From Pseudarthrobacter sp. NamE5 (GTDB lineage Bacteria; Actinomycetota; Actinomycetes; Actinomycetales; Micrococcaceae): a DNA stretch of 64,000 bases. The position numbers and the translations under genes were made by a program. Below, in pieces: positions 41,707-50,273 of this stretch (its first letter is position 1; every line of letters starts with the position of its first letter). Location: the NCBI RefSeq assembly GCF_005796225.1, contig NZ_VAHO01000009.1:62001-126000 (forward strand), in the 5' to 3' direction. A model generated the notes under the pieces. The model did not search any database, was not told the origin of the DNA, and was given only the letters and a program-made list of their open reading frames with translations.

Positions 41707-42795
41707 CTATGGCCTGGCGAACTCGCCGATCCGCCCCTCCCGCAGGGCTGCACCTACAGCGCCAATCCCGCCGTAATCAGGGAAGAGGACGGACTGCCCC
41801 GCCACGAATCCCGAGCCTGCCGTCGGCAGTGTCATGGTGCCGATTGCGTTCGCGTCCAGGTTGCGCAGGCTGTAGGCAAGGATGGCGGCCTGCACCAGAT
41901 CGAAGCCCTTGTTCACTGTCAGGCAGCACGAGGCAAGATTTACCAGCCCGCGGACGGCGTTGACGTCGTTCAGCGCTCCGCCGGCCGTTAGCTTGGCCAG
42001 GATTGCCTTGAGCAGGATCTGCTGGTTGCGCACCCGCTGGAAATCGCCGTCGGAGAAGGCATAGCGCTCGCGGGAGAATTCCAGCGCCGCCTGCCCGTCC
42101 AGGTGGTTGATGCCGGGTGTGAAGACGTGCCCTGTGTCGTGAGTGGACTGGAACGGGACGGGCACGTTGACGTCAATACCGCCAAGCGCGTCGGTGAGGA
42201 TCCTGAGCCCGCCGAAGTCCAGCATCAGGGAGTGGTCGATAGTGATCCCCAGCAGTGATTGGACGGCGGCCACCTGCAGGTCGATCCCCCCGTACTGCAG
42301 GGCAGAGTTGATCTTTGCGCCGCCGAACCCCGGGATGTCCACCCACGTGTCGCGGTTGATCGAGATGATGTACAGGGTCCGCCGGTCGGCGGGCACGTGG
42401 ACCACCATCAGCGTGTCGGCCCGGTGGTCTGACGGTTGGCCGGTGGCGGCGGTGTGGGCTGCTGCATCCTTCGCGACGCCGCGCATGTCGCTGCCGATCA
42501 CCAGCACATTCATGGGCACTGCGGGGTGCTCCGGGATGGGTTCTGGAGGGGGCGGGGGAGCGGGGGCCGGGGGAGGCGTCTCGGAGGGGGTTTCCGAAGG
42601 CGACTGGCTTTGGGTGGCAGCAGGCTGCGTCTCCATGCCGGCGCGGTTCAGGCTGATTACCGCGACGACGGCTGCGGCCGCCAGCACCAGTGCCAGAAGT
42701 GCGGCGATCCAGCGGCGGCGCCCGTGCGCCACCATGTTCTGCGGACTGGAGTCAGAACCGGGGCTGGATGGATCAGAACCGCCAGGAGCGCTCAT
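41707..42795 (-). CDS. LytR-CpsA-Psr (LCP) family protein
   Basis: 362 residues. A short cytoplasmic tail, one membrane helix (about 28-50), a Pro/Ser/Thr linker, then the LCP domain with NVLVIGSDMRG, SDHRADTLMVVHV, SINRDTWVDIPGFGGAKINSA, GGIDVNVP and LEFSRERYAFSDGDFQRVRNQQ. The conserved Arg and Asp residues that bind the polyprenyl pyrophosphate head are present. It transfers glycopolymers to peptidoglycan. The low-molecular-weight phosphatase upstream in the same direction may also be linked to polysaccharide assembly. Confidence 0.9.
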   Translation of the reverse strand: MSAPGGSDPSSPGSDSSPQNMVAHGRRRWIAALLALVLAAAAVVAVISLNRAGMETQPAATQSQSPSETPSETPPPAPAPPPPPEPIPEHPAVPMNVLVIGSDMRGVAKDAAAHTAATGQPSDHRADTLMVVHVPADRRTLYIISINRDTWVDIPGFGGAKINSALQYGGIDLQVAAVQSLLGITIDHSLMLDFGGLRILTDALGGIDVNVPVPFQSTHDTGHVFTPGINHLDGQAALEFSRERYAFSDGDFQRVRNQQILLKAILAKLTAGGALNDVNAVRGLVNLASCCLTVNKGFDLVQAAILAYSLRNLDANAIGTMTLPTAGSGFVAGQSVLFPDYGGIGAVGAALREGRIGEFARP

Positions 42796-43085
42796 TGTGC
42801 CTTCACCTCATCGTGCTGGGCGGAAGTTTGCGTTGATGGGATCAGTCTCTGCCCGCGGGGCTCCTGCTGGCTACGAACTTGTCCAAACCGTCATCTGCCG
42901 GAATCTCTGGAATGGAGCTGTAATCCGGCAGCAGGATTGGCTGGCCATCCATCAGAATCCGGAGGTGAGGGCTTCATTGGTTCGGCATGGATGCTTCAGC
43001 TGCGTGCTCATTCCGGAAAATTAGCACCGGCAAAGATGCTTCACATCGGGGGAATCCGCAGAAAAACCGCAGAGTACTCCACAAT

Positions 43086-43757
43086 TTACGACGGCGCGTG
43101 GCTGGATGAGGCGGGTGCGTTCAGGCGCGCATGGCGAAGGATGGAGACGATCGCCGGCGCCAGCTGGTCTTCCATCTGCCGGTACACCTCTGGAGCGCGG
43201 CGGTAGGGGTCCACGATGTCGTTGTCGCCCGGGTCGGCGGCCAGGGCGAGGTGCCGCACCCCTGCCGCTCGCGGAGGCAGGCCCTTCCAGAAGGCGGTGT
43301 TGGCAGGGAGCCGCCCACCGCCGTCGTAATTCTCTTCCGAAAGGGCGGCGGCCGGCCCGTTGCCTGCCGAGGCTGCTGCCCGCTGGTCCAAGACGTCCAG
43401 CATCCGGGCGAACTCGCGAATGGTGAAGGTCCGCTTGAGGAGGGCCGCGTCCAGCTGAAGTACTTCACCGCGGTGCCCCGCGGTCATGGTGAGTACGAGG
43501 TCTACGCCTCGCAGGATCTTCGAATTCAGCTGGCGCGCGGCAAAGTTTTCCGGGTCCCCGCCGAAGGTCCGCACAATGTCCGCTGAGATAGGCTGCATGG
43601 GCTCGCCCACCAGGGCCCGGGTTCCTGCGCTGGTGACCATGAAACCGCCCGGCACCACCTGGTCGAGTCCCGCCTGCAGCAGTCTCTCGGCCACCGGCGA
43701 CCGGCAGATGTTACCGGTGCACACGGTCAGGATTCTTACCGGTTCGGTTGTATCCAA
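43086..43757 (-). CDS. Low-molecular-weight protein-tyrosine/arginine phosphatase
   Basis: 223 residues, longer than the usual about 150-160. The P-loop is C13-TGNIC-R19 (VCTGNICRS), and the general acid lies in the DPYRR motif near residue 197. An insertion of about 50 residues sits before the acid loop. Such phosphatases regulate exopolysaccharide kinases or remove phosphoarginine. A weak copy of the stress-type palindrome (43813-43827) lies 56 bases upstream. Confidence 0.87.
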   Translation of the reverse strand: MDTTEPVRILTVCTGNICRSPVAERLLQAGLDQVVPGGFMVTSAGTRALVGEPMQPISADIVRTFGGDPENFAARQLNSKILRGVDLVLTMTAGHRGEVLQLDAALLKRTFTIREFARMLDVLDQRAAASAGNGPAAALSEENYDGGGRLPANTAFWKGLPPRAAGVRHLALAADPGDNDIVDPYRRAPEVYRQMEDQLAPAIVSILRHARLNAPASSSHAPS

Positions 43758-43830
43758 TGGGAGAGTCTCTTTCCAGCCGATGCCCGCGGCCCGTCCGGCC
43801 CGCGAACTTCAACTTAACATGCATACTCCG

Positions 43831-44032
43831 ACGCTCTCTCACTTGATGCGGCTTTTTGCGTGACGCTCTCTCACTCGACGCGGCTTTTTCGCCAACCTTC
43901 TCTCAGCTCACGGTTGGCAGGTGAGAGAGCGGTGGCCGATTTGGCACGTCAAGTGAGAGAGCGTTGGCCGATTTGGCACGTCAAGTGAGAGAGCGTTGGC
44001 CGATTTGGCACGATAAGTGAGAGAGCGTCCGG
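43831..44032. repeat. Mirrored array of 32-bp repeats
   Basis: Three forward units start at 43831, 43863 and 43895 (ACGCTCTCTCACTTGA-type), each 32 bases apart. They are followed by reverse-oriented units: one near 43921, two identical 32-base units at 43947-43978 and 43979-44010 (CGTCAAGTGAGAGAGCG…), and a partial copy at 44011-44032. The centre (GCCAACC…GGTTGGC) is itself a hairpin. No coding potential is seen. It lies between the phosphatase start and the DUF305 stop. Confidence 0.9.
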
Positions 44033-44040
44033 CGGGAGGG

Positions 44041-44664
44041 TCAGCGCGCCGCCAGCATTTCCTTCATCTGGGCGATCTCGGCTTCCTGTGCGGCGACGAC
44101 GTCCCGGGCGAGCTGGATGCTCTCCGGGTGCTTGCCGGCGCCGATCTCCTGCTGTGCCATGTCCACGGCCCCCTCATGGTGCCCGATCATGTGCTCCAGG
44201 AACAGCCGGACTGCTTCCGTTCCCTGCGCCTCCTTCAGTTTCTCCATGCCCTGCGGGTCAACCATGCCGGCCATCCCGTGCCCGGAATGGTCCGACTTCA
44301 TGGTGGGCACGTTCCACTCTTCAAGCCAGCCGCTCATCAGCTCGATCTCCGGCGCCTGCGCGTCCTTGATCTTGGTGGCCAGGGCAGTGACTTCCGCCGG
44401 CATGTCCTGCTTGGCCAGGACGAGGTCGCTCATCTCCACGGCCTGCGCGTGGTGCGGGATCATCATCTGCGAAAACATGATGTCCGCCTGGTTATGGTCT
44501 GCGCTGGCATCGGGCATCATGCTGGACATCGCACTGGGACTGCCGTGATTCGAGCCGTGCATGGTGTTCCCGCCCGAACTTCCGGAGCCGGCAGCGCAGC
44601 CAGCGAGGCCGATTGAGGCTGCCAGCGCAGCAGCGAGGGACAGGGTCCTAATCTTCGTGTTCAT
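44041..44664 (-). CDS. DUF305 domain lipoprotein
   Basis: 207 residues from ATG 44664, with GAAGGA upstream. The signal peptide ends at a lipobox LAGC (C23), then a Met/His-rich linker (NTMHGSNHGSPSAMSS) and a ferritin-like helical DUF305 domain with MMIPHHAQAVEMSDL and MIGHHEGAVDMAQ, the two His-pair motifs. DUF305 proteins occur with copper genes and may bind metal at the cell surface. Last gene of the copper block. Confidence 0.9.
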   Translation of the reverse strand: MNTKIRTLSLAAALAASIGLAGCAAGSGSSGGNTMHGSNHGSPSAMSSMMPDASADHNQADIMFSQMMIPHHAQAVEMSDLVLAKQDMPAEVTALATKIKDAQAPEIELMSGWLEEWNVPTMKSDHSGHGMAGMVDPQGMEKLKEAQGTEAVRLFLEHMIGHHEGAVDMAQQEIGAGKHPESIQLARDVVAAQEAEIAQMKEMLAAR

Positions 44665-44740
44665 TCTTGGTGGTCCTTCAGGAAAGTAGGTGAACTGGGC
44701 CTGTTGCAGAGCGCGGAGCAGCCGCGCGGCGCAGTCCGGT

Positions 44741-45208
44741 TTACGTTCGGCTGATGGACAGTTCACCCGGAGTTGGGCTTGCAGGAATGTAGGAGTAACC
44801 GGAGGTCTCCTGCGTGCCGCCCGCAGACTCAAGATGCACCGCCAGGTTAATCGGGGGCGGAACGGTTGCCAGCGGACCGGTCTTGCCCAGGGGGATGCAG
44901 TATGCGCCGGCCTCCCGCACATCAGGGCAGCCGGCGCCACAGGACTCCAACGCCGGGAACGGCTCCGCTGCATTGCCGGGCGCAGCAATATGCCCTGCGT
45001 GGGAGTGTCCGACGGCGGTGTGCCCGGCCGGGTGCGCTGCACTGGCGGGTGCCGCAGCCGGCGCCGCTGTTCCGGCATGCCCTGCATGGGACGAATGGCC
45101 CGCCGTGATGACGTGCATCCCGAAGATCCCCGCCACGATGGAGAGGACCGCAGCCAGCAGCCCCGCCCGAAGGACGGCTGCCGACAGGACGCGGACACGT
45201 GCGGTCAT
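44741..45208 (-). CDS. DUF6153 family membrane protein, His-rich
   Basis: 155 residues, with GAAGGAGG before the ATG. One N-terminal membrane segment (LLAAVLSIVAGIFGMHVI) is followed by a His/Gly/Ala-rich outer stretch (HSSHAGHAG, HPAGHTAVGHSHAGH) and a Cys-containing segment (SCGAGCPDVREAGAYC). This matches DUF6153, small actinobacterial proteins found beside copper ATPases. A role in copper binding outside the membrane is inferred from composition and context. Confidence 0.75.
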   Translation of the reverse strand: MTARVRVLSAAVLRAGLLAAVLSIVAGIFGMHVITAGHSSHAGHAGTAAPAAAPASAAHPAGHTAVGHSHAGHIAAPGNAAEPFPALESCGAGCPDVREAGAYCIPLGKTGPLATVPPPINLAVHLESAGGTQETSGYSYIPASPTPGELSISRT

Positions 45209-45266
45209 GCTGTTCCCTCCTTCGTACGGGGGCTTGATGCTGGAGCTTGAGCGGGTTTCCGTATTC

Positions 45267-47459
45267 TCAACGTACCTCGGACGGGTTCAGTCTCACCCGC
45301 CGGAGCAGCTGTGCGTTCAGGGCCACCACAATAGTGGACGCGGACATCAACACAGCGCCGGCTGCCGGTGAGAGCACCACCCCGGCGAACGCGAGAATGC
45401 CGGCGGCCAGCGGCACGGACAGGACGTTGTAGCCCGTAGCCCACACCAGGTTCTGCCACATCTTCCGGTAGCTGGCATGGGACAAGTCCACCATCGACAG
45501 GACGGCACGGGGGTCGTTCCCGGCGAGCACCACACCGGCGGACTCCATGGCGACGTCGGTGCCGGCACCGATCGCGATGCCCACCTCGGCCCGGGCCAGG
45601 GCCGGTGAATCGTTGACGCCGTCGCCCACCATGGCCACCTTCAGGCCGCGGGCCTGGAGTTCGGCCACCTTCTTGTCCTTGTCCGCCGGCAGGACTTCCG
45701 CGAACACCTCATCGATGTTCAGGTCCGCCGCCACAGCCTCGGCCACCTGCCGCGCGTCGCCGGTGATCATGCCTACCCTGACGCCCCGGTTCTGCAGGGC
45801 CGCCACGGCCTGGCGCGACTCCGCCCGCACCGCGTCCTCCAGGCTGACCGCCCCCAGCACGCGGCCGCCGTCGTCAATCACATGCAGTACGGCGGCGCCG
45901 CGCTTCATCCACGCGCCCGTGGACTCTGCCAGGGCGGAAGGCTCGACGGCGTCCAGCTCGCGCAGGAGCGCAGGCCCGCCGACGTGGACCGTGCGCCCGT
46001 CCACGGTGGCCCGGACTCCGCGGCCCGTGAGCGAGGCGAACTCCGAGGCTCCCGGCAGGGCAAGGTTCCGTTCCCGGGCTGCCCGGACGATGGCCCGCGC
46101 CACGGGGTGCTCGCTGTCCGACTCGACGGCGGCGGCCAGGGCCAGCAGCCTGTCACTGTCCACGCCTTCGGCTGCGGCGGCCACGTCCTTCAGCTCGGGC
46201 TCGCCCTTGGTAAGCGTGCCGGTCTTGTCGAACAGGACGACGTCGATGGTCCGCATCCGCTCCAGCGCCATCCGGTTCTTGATCAGCACCCCGGCGCCGC
46301 GGGCAGCCTGCTCGGTGGAAATGGCGATAACCACCGGGATGGCCAGGCCCAGGGCATGCGGGCAGGCAATGACCAGGACCGTGACGGTGCGGGTGACGGC
46401 CTCCGGGACGCTGCCCAGCAGGGTCCATGCGATGAAGGTGAGCACCCCGGCCCCTGCGGCGAAGTAGAACAGGAAAGCTGCAGCACGGTCAGCCAGTGCC
46501 TGGGCGCGCGAGGAAGATGCCTGCGCCTCCGCCACCAGCCGCTGGATGCCGGCAAGGGCCGTGTCCTCGCCCACCGCCGTGACCCTTACCCGGACACTGG
46601 TATCCGTGGCAACAGTTCCGGCCACCACAGTGTCCCCTGGGCCGCGTGCAACGGTCTTGGATTCGCCGGTGATCATCGACTCGTCAAACTCGGCCTGCCC
46701 TTCCACCACTGTTCCGTCGGCCGGCATCCGGGCGCCGGAACGGACCAGGACCAAGTCGTCGGGGCGGAGTGCGGAGACGGGAACGGTTTCAGTGCCGGTG
46801 TCCGTGACGCGCTCGGCTTCGTCGGGGAGCAGGGCGGCAAGGGCGTCCAGGGCACCTTGGGCCGAACCCAGGGCGCGCATTTCGATCCAGTGGCCCAGCA
46901 GCATGATGGCCACCAGCAGCGCCAGCTCCCACCAGAAGTCCAGGTCGAAGCCGCCGATGCCAAGGCTGGTAACCCAGGACGCAGCGAAGGCCACCGTGAT
47001 GGCCATGGCGATCAGCAGCATCATGCCGGGCCTGCGGTCCTTCAGTTCCTGCAGGCCGCCCTTGAGGAAGGGCTGGCCGCCGTACACGAAGATGACGGTG
47101 CCCAGGACCGGCGGGATCCAGGCTGAGCCGGGGAACATTGGTGCCATGTAGCCCAAGATGTGGCCCACCATGGGGCTGAAGTAGACAACGGGAACGGACA
47201 GCGCCAGCGTCAGCCAGAACCTGTTTTTGAACATCGCAGTGCTGTGCCCGGCGTGCTGGCCGTGGGTGTGGACGGTATGGTCGTCATCGTGGCGGGCGGT
47301 GGACTCGTCGCCGTGATGCCCGGGGCCATGGTGCCCGGGATGCTGGTGCACGCCGTGCCCGGCGTGTCCGGCGCCGGCTGGCGCAGCTTTCGCTGCGGTG
47401 ACTGTCCCGCCTGACTGGCGGTCGTCGTCGTGATGGTGAGTGTGCTGGTGGTCCTGCAT
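45267..47459 (-). CDS. CopB-type copper-translocating P-type ATPase
   Basis: 730 residues from ATG 47459, AGGAGG five bases upstream. The N-terminal 75 residues are strongly His-rich in place of a Cys-type HMA domain. Core motifs: TGES in MITGESKTV, the membrane metal-site motif CPH (VIACPHALGLAIP), DKTGTLTKGEP with the phosphorylated Asp, the SEHPVARA nucleotide motif and GDGVNDSPALA. CPH with a His-rich N-terminus is typical of P1B-3 (CopB) pumps for Cu(II)/Cu(I) export. Second gene of the copper operon. Confidence 0.92.
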   Translation of the reverse strand: MQDHQHTHHHDDDRQSGGTVTAAKAAPAGAGHAGHGVHQHPGHHGPGHHGDESTARHDDDHTVHTHGQHAGHSTAMFKNRFWLTLALSVPVVYFSPMVGHILGYMAPMFPGSAWIPPVLGTVIFVYGGQPFLKGGLQELKDRRPGMMLLIAMAITVAFAASWVTSLGIGGFDLDFWWELALLVAIMLLGHWIEMRALGSAQGALDALAALLPDEAERVTDTGTETVPVSALRPDDLVLVRSGARMPADGTVVEGQAEFDESMITGESKTVARGPGDTVVAGTVATDTSVRVRVTAVGEDTALAGIQRLVAEAQASSSRAQALADRAAAFLFYFAAGAGVLTFIAWTLLGSVPEAVTRTVTVLVIACPHALGLAIPVVIAISTEQAARGAGVLIKNRMALERMRTIDVVLFDKTGTLTKGEPELKDVAAAAEGVDSDRLLALAAAVESDSEHPVARAIVRAARERNLALPGASEFASLTGRGVRATVDGRTVHVGGPALLRELDAVEPSALAESTGAWMKRGAAVLHVIDDGGRVLGAVSLEDAVRAESRQAVAALQNRGVRVGMITGDARQVAEAVAADLNIDEVFAEVLPADKDKKVAELQARGLKVAMVGDGVNDSPALARAEVGIAIGAGTDVAMESAGVVLAGNDPRAVLSMVDLSHASYRKMWQNLVWATGYNVLSVPLAAGILAFAGVVLSPAAGAVLMSASTIVVALNAQLLRRVRLNPSEVR

Positions 47460-47508
47460 GGGATCCTCCTTGGAAGACGGTCCGGGCGGGTAGGCCCGGG
47501 CGCGGAAG

Positions 47509-47844
47509 TCAGTTGGATGCCGGGGAATACCCGGCCGAGGTGACGGCCTGCCGGATGGCGGCGTCTGTGGCGGAACCGGCAACGGTGAGGCCGGAACGGC
47601 CACCCGGTACCAGGTCAACGGTGGCCGACTCGACGCCCGCAAGGGCGGAGACGGCCTCCTCGACGGTCTGGACGCAGTGCCCGCAGGTCAGCCCCTCCAC
47701 GGCAAAGGTGCGCTGGGCGGCGGCACCGCCGTCGGAATATGCGACGGCGGCCTGCGCCTGCGGTGCGTCACCGGAGGGAGCGCAGCAGCTGCAGCCGGCG
47801 CTGGAAGCGAGGGGGAGGATGGTCCGGTTTTCAGTGTCGAACAT
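47509..47844 (-). CDS. Heavy-metal-associated (HMA) copper chaperone-like protein
   Basis: 111 residues from ATG 47844. The C-terminal HMA domain has the metal motif C54-GH-C57 (GLTCGHCVQTVEEAVSAL) and the closing SAGY. The N-terminal 40 residues add CSCC (residues 18-21), an extra possible metal site. It would carry Cu(I) to the ATPase encoded 49 bases downstream. First gene after the CsoR-like operator. A second ATG, 12 bases upstream, has a worse ribosome site. Confidence 0.87.
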   Translation of the reverse strand: MFDTENRTILPLASSAGCSCCAPSGDAPQAQAAVAYSDGGAAAQRTFAVEGLTCGHCVQTVEEAVSALAGVESATVDLVPGGRSGLTVAGSATDAAIRQAVTSAGYSPASN

Positions 47845-47959
47845 GTCAGTTTCCATTCCTGGGGAAGGACGATTCCTGGAAAAGCGTGCTGGGGTTGAAC
47901 GGCTGTGTAGGCGGTGGGCACCGGCCGGGACATACCACTTCACTGACAACACCTCGAAT

Positions 47960-47976
47960 ATACCCCTAGGGGGTAT
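47960..47976 (-). promoter_or_regulatory. CsoR-like operator and promoter of the copper operon
   Basis: ATACCCCTAGGGGGTAT is a near-perfect dyad matching CsoR/RcnR-type GC-tract operators. On the gene strand it overlaps TATATT (47957-47962), a -10-like box, so repressor binding would block transcription until copper is present. No csoR gene lies in the window. Confidence 0.75.
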
Positions 47977-48133
47977 GCGCGTCAAGCCCGCCTGCCACTC
48001 TCCCCTGTCCCCTGGCTGGGGAAAGGGGGAGGCCCGCCACTATCCCGGCAACACCTGCGCCCACCATAATTAAGAAAGTGCGCCTGGTGCCTACCGGCCC
48101 GCGGACGTGTCGACGCTACATGGAGGTGGCCCA

Positions 48134-48799
48134 GTGACAGAGCTGACCGGCCCGTACACCTATTCCAGTGCGCTGGGGGACAGCCAGTGCACCGCTGGCA
48201 CTTTTCATGCGGATCTGAGCACATGGAAAATCCATTGGTCTGACGGCATGTTCCAGCTGCACGGGTACGAGCGGGGCGAGGTGGTTCCCACCCTTGAGCT
48301 GCTGTTCGCCCATAAGCATCCGGAGGACCGGCCGCGATGCGAGGAAATCGTTGCGCAGGTCGCCCGTACCGGCGGCTACTTCTGCATGTACCACCGGATC
48401 ATTGACGCCCGGGGCAGGACCCGGCGGGTTTTGACCTCGGGGGACGGGATCATGGACGGGGACAAGGTCATCGCATTGGACGGGGTGATGATCGACCTCA
48501 CCTCCACCCTCCAGCGCGAGACAGAGCAGACGGCACGGGCGGCCGTCGAGGGGGCCACCTCCACCCGGGGCGTCATCGACCAGGCGCGCGGCATCCTGAT
48601 GGGCCAGTTGAAGATGGGCTCTGAGGATGCCTTCCAGATGCTGGTGAGCACCAGCAGCCACCGGAACGTCAAGCTGGTGGTGGTGGCCGCCGAGCTCGTG
48701 CAGTTGGCCAACTCAGCGGAATCCCGAAACTACCTGGATACGGCCGTCAAGGCCATTCAGATGGAGGGAAGGCCCTCCCAACGCCGGCGGGCCGTCTAG
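48134..48799 (+). CDS. PAS and ANTAR domain RNA-binding regulator
   Basis: 221 residues from GTG 48134, with GGAGGTGG (48122-48129) close upstream; an in-frame GTG 27 bases earlier lacks a site. A PAS fold (about 20-135; WKIHWSDGMFQLHGYERGEV, RIIDARGRTRRVLTSG) is followed by an ANTAR domain (about 150-205; STRGVIDQARGILMGQLKMG). ANTAR domains bind tandem hairpins in mRNA leaders and prevent termination. The PAS ligand is unknown. The gene is divergent from the copper operon. Confidence 0.85.
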   Translation: MTELTGPYTYSSALGDSQCTAGTFHADLSTWKIHWSDGMFQLHGYERGEVVPTLELLFAHKHPEDRPRCEEIVAQVARTGGYFCMYHRIIDARGRTRRVLTSGDGIMDGDKVIALDGVMIDLTSTLQRETEQTARAAVEGATSTRGVIDQARGILMGQLKMGSEDAFQMLVSTSSHRNVKLVVVAAELVQLANSAESRNYLDTAVKAIQMEGRPSQRRRAV

Positions 48800-48811
48800 G
48801 AGCTGCCGGGG

Positions 48812-49477
48812 CTAGTGATGCTCCACCCAGCACGCCAGGATGGTGGTGGACAGCTGGTACGCCAGCGCATTGCGGCTGATGCCGTCCGGGCCCAGGGCCT
48901 CAGGCAGCCCTGAAGCGTCCGCCTGCAGCACAAAGCTGTCCTTCTGGAAGACCGCTGTGCCGCCCGCCGTCTCGTAGGCGGGGAATCCCAGGTTTGCTAG
49001 CCCCTTGATCGCCGTGGCATCGACCGCCAGTGCCTGCATGGCATCAAAGTACATCAGTGCCGTCGCCTGGTCCGGTGCTTCCCTGACGGAGACTTCCAGG
49101 GCGCCCTGGTCCAGATGGTAGATGCAGGTGAAAGTGCTGTCCGCCCAGCTGTTGACGGTATGCGGGTCCTCCCCGAGGTCCAAGATGTCCGTCAGCCGGT
49201 CCATCGGCTGGTCCCCGCACACCATCTTTGCGGCCTCGCTGGGGCCATCGGAGCTCGGCCGTGGATCAGCCGAGGCACCGCCGTGGTGCCTGCCGTGGAT
49301 GCCATCGGAGGAAGACAGCGCGGACGACGGCGGGGCGCCTGCAGGTGCGGACGCCCCGGAAGGAGTTCCCGACGGCGGCGCGGAGGCCGTCCCCACGGAC
49401 CCCGCCGCCGCAGCGCAACCGGAGAGCAGCAGGGAGGAGAGTGCCAGCGAGGCCAGCAGCGGGCTGCGGTGTGTCAT
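48812..49477 (-). CDS. Unknown lipoprotein
   Basis: 221 residues. A signal peptide with lipobox LSGC (C21), a Ser/Pro/Ala/Gly-rich linker to about residue 85, then a folded domain (KMVCGDQPMDRLTDILDL, STFTCIYHLDQGALEVSV) with two cysteines likely forming a disulfide. I do not recognise a named family. It lies downstream of the sortase gene in the same direction, on the outer face of the membrane. Confidence 0.75.
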   Translation of the reverse strand: MTHRSPLLASLALSSLLLSGCAAAAGSVGTASAPPSGTPSGASAPAGAPPSSALSSSDGIHGRHHGGASADPRPSSDGPSEAAKMVCGDQPMDRLTDILDLGEDPHTVNSWADSTFTCIYHLDQGALEVSVREAPDQATALMYFDAMQALAVDATAIKGLANLGFPAYETAGGTAVFQKDSFVLQADASGLPEALGPDGISRNALAYQLSTTILACWVEHH

Positions 49478-49557
49478 GGCTCTTCCGTCCTGGCCGCTCC
49501 TGTTCAGGGGGTGCGCGGCCGCTTAGATAGGCAGGTTTGGACTTTGCCGGGAGCAGG

Positions 49558-50255
49558 TCAGGCCTTGAGTTTGGCGAAGACCACGTAGTTGTCGTCAAAG
49601 AGCCCGGTGCCGGGATCGTAGCCGTCGCAGGTGATCAGACGGAGCTCAGAGCCGGAGGTGTTGCCGTAGACCTCCAGCGTGGGAAAGCTGTCCTTGCTGT
49701 ACAGTGCGCCGCGGTCCACCGTGAAGACGGCGGTGCTGCCGTCCGCCCGCGAGACGTTGATGTCTGCACCGGGGGTGAGCTTCCGGAGGTCGGCGAAGAC
49801 ACCCCCGCGCCCGCTGGGGGAATTGACGTGGCCCAGCATGACGAAGGGTCCCTGTTCGCCGGGGGTGAGTGATCCGTTGTACCAGCTGGCCGGGGTGCCG
49901 CTGCCGTTGTCCTGGGGCACTTCGAGCGTTCCGTTGTCCCGCAGGCCGCGCCTGAGCAGGTCGGTCCGGACGCCGATGGACGGGATTTCCAGGGTTACCG
50001 GCTCGGAGCGTGGAAGGACCCCGGGCTGTGAGGCGGCCCATGCTGCAGGTTGGGGTTGGATGCTGCCGGTGCCGGAGCCGCAGGAGTGGCTGCGGTGGAG
50101 GCATGGGGTGCGGAAGCTGCGGCGGAAGCGGAAGGTGCGGTGCCGGCGTCGGATGGTCCGGAACTGCCGCAACCGCCCAGGGGCATCAGGAGCAGAAGCC
50201 CGGCCGCCGTGGAGGCCAGCAGGCCCCCGCGGCGGCCGGATTTCATGTTTGCCAC
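49558..50255 (-). pseudogene. Class F sortase split by a one-base frameshift
   Basis: The N-terminal frame (from GTG 50255 or ATG 50246) gives a lipoprotein-type signal (LLLLMPLGGC) and an Ala/Pro/Ser linker, then ends at a stop near 49995. The catalytic domain lies in a second frame to 49558: VTLEIPSIGVRTDLL, the His motif MLGHVNS, the Cys motif LRLITCDGYDPGTGLFDDNYVVF. One extra C in the run of four at 50052-50055 (GGGG on the plus strand) would join the frames exactly. The gene follows a CHRD surface protein. It may be a real mutation, a phase-variable run or a sequencing error. Confidence 0.8.
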
Positions 50256-50273
50256 TGGTCAGTCAGCTCAATC

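Noticed and set aside
43831-44032. CRISPR-like appearance of the regularly spaced repeats
   Set aside because: Units invert half way, adjacent units are identical over the full 32 bases so there are no unique spacers, and no cas genes are present.
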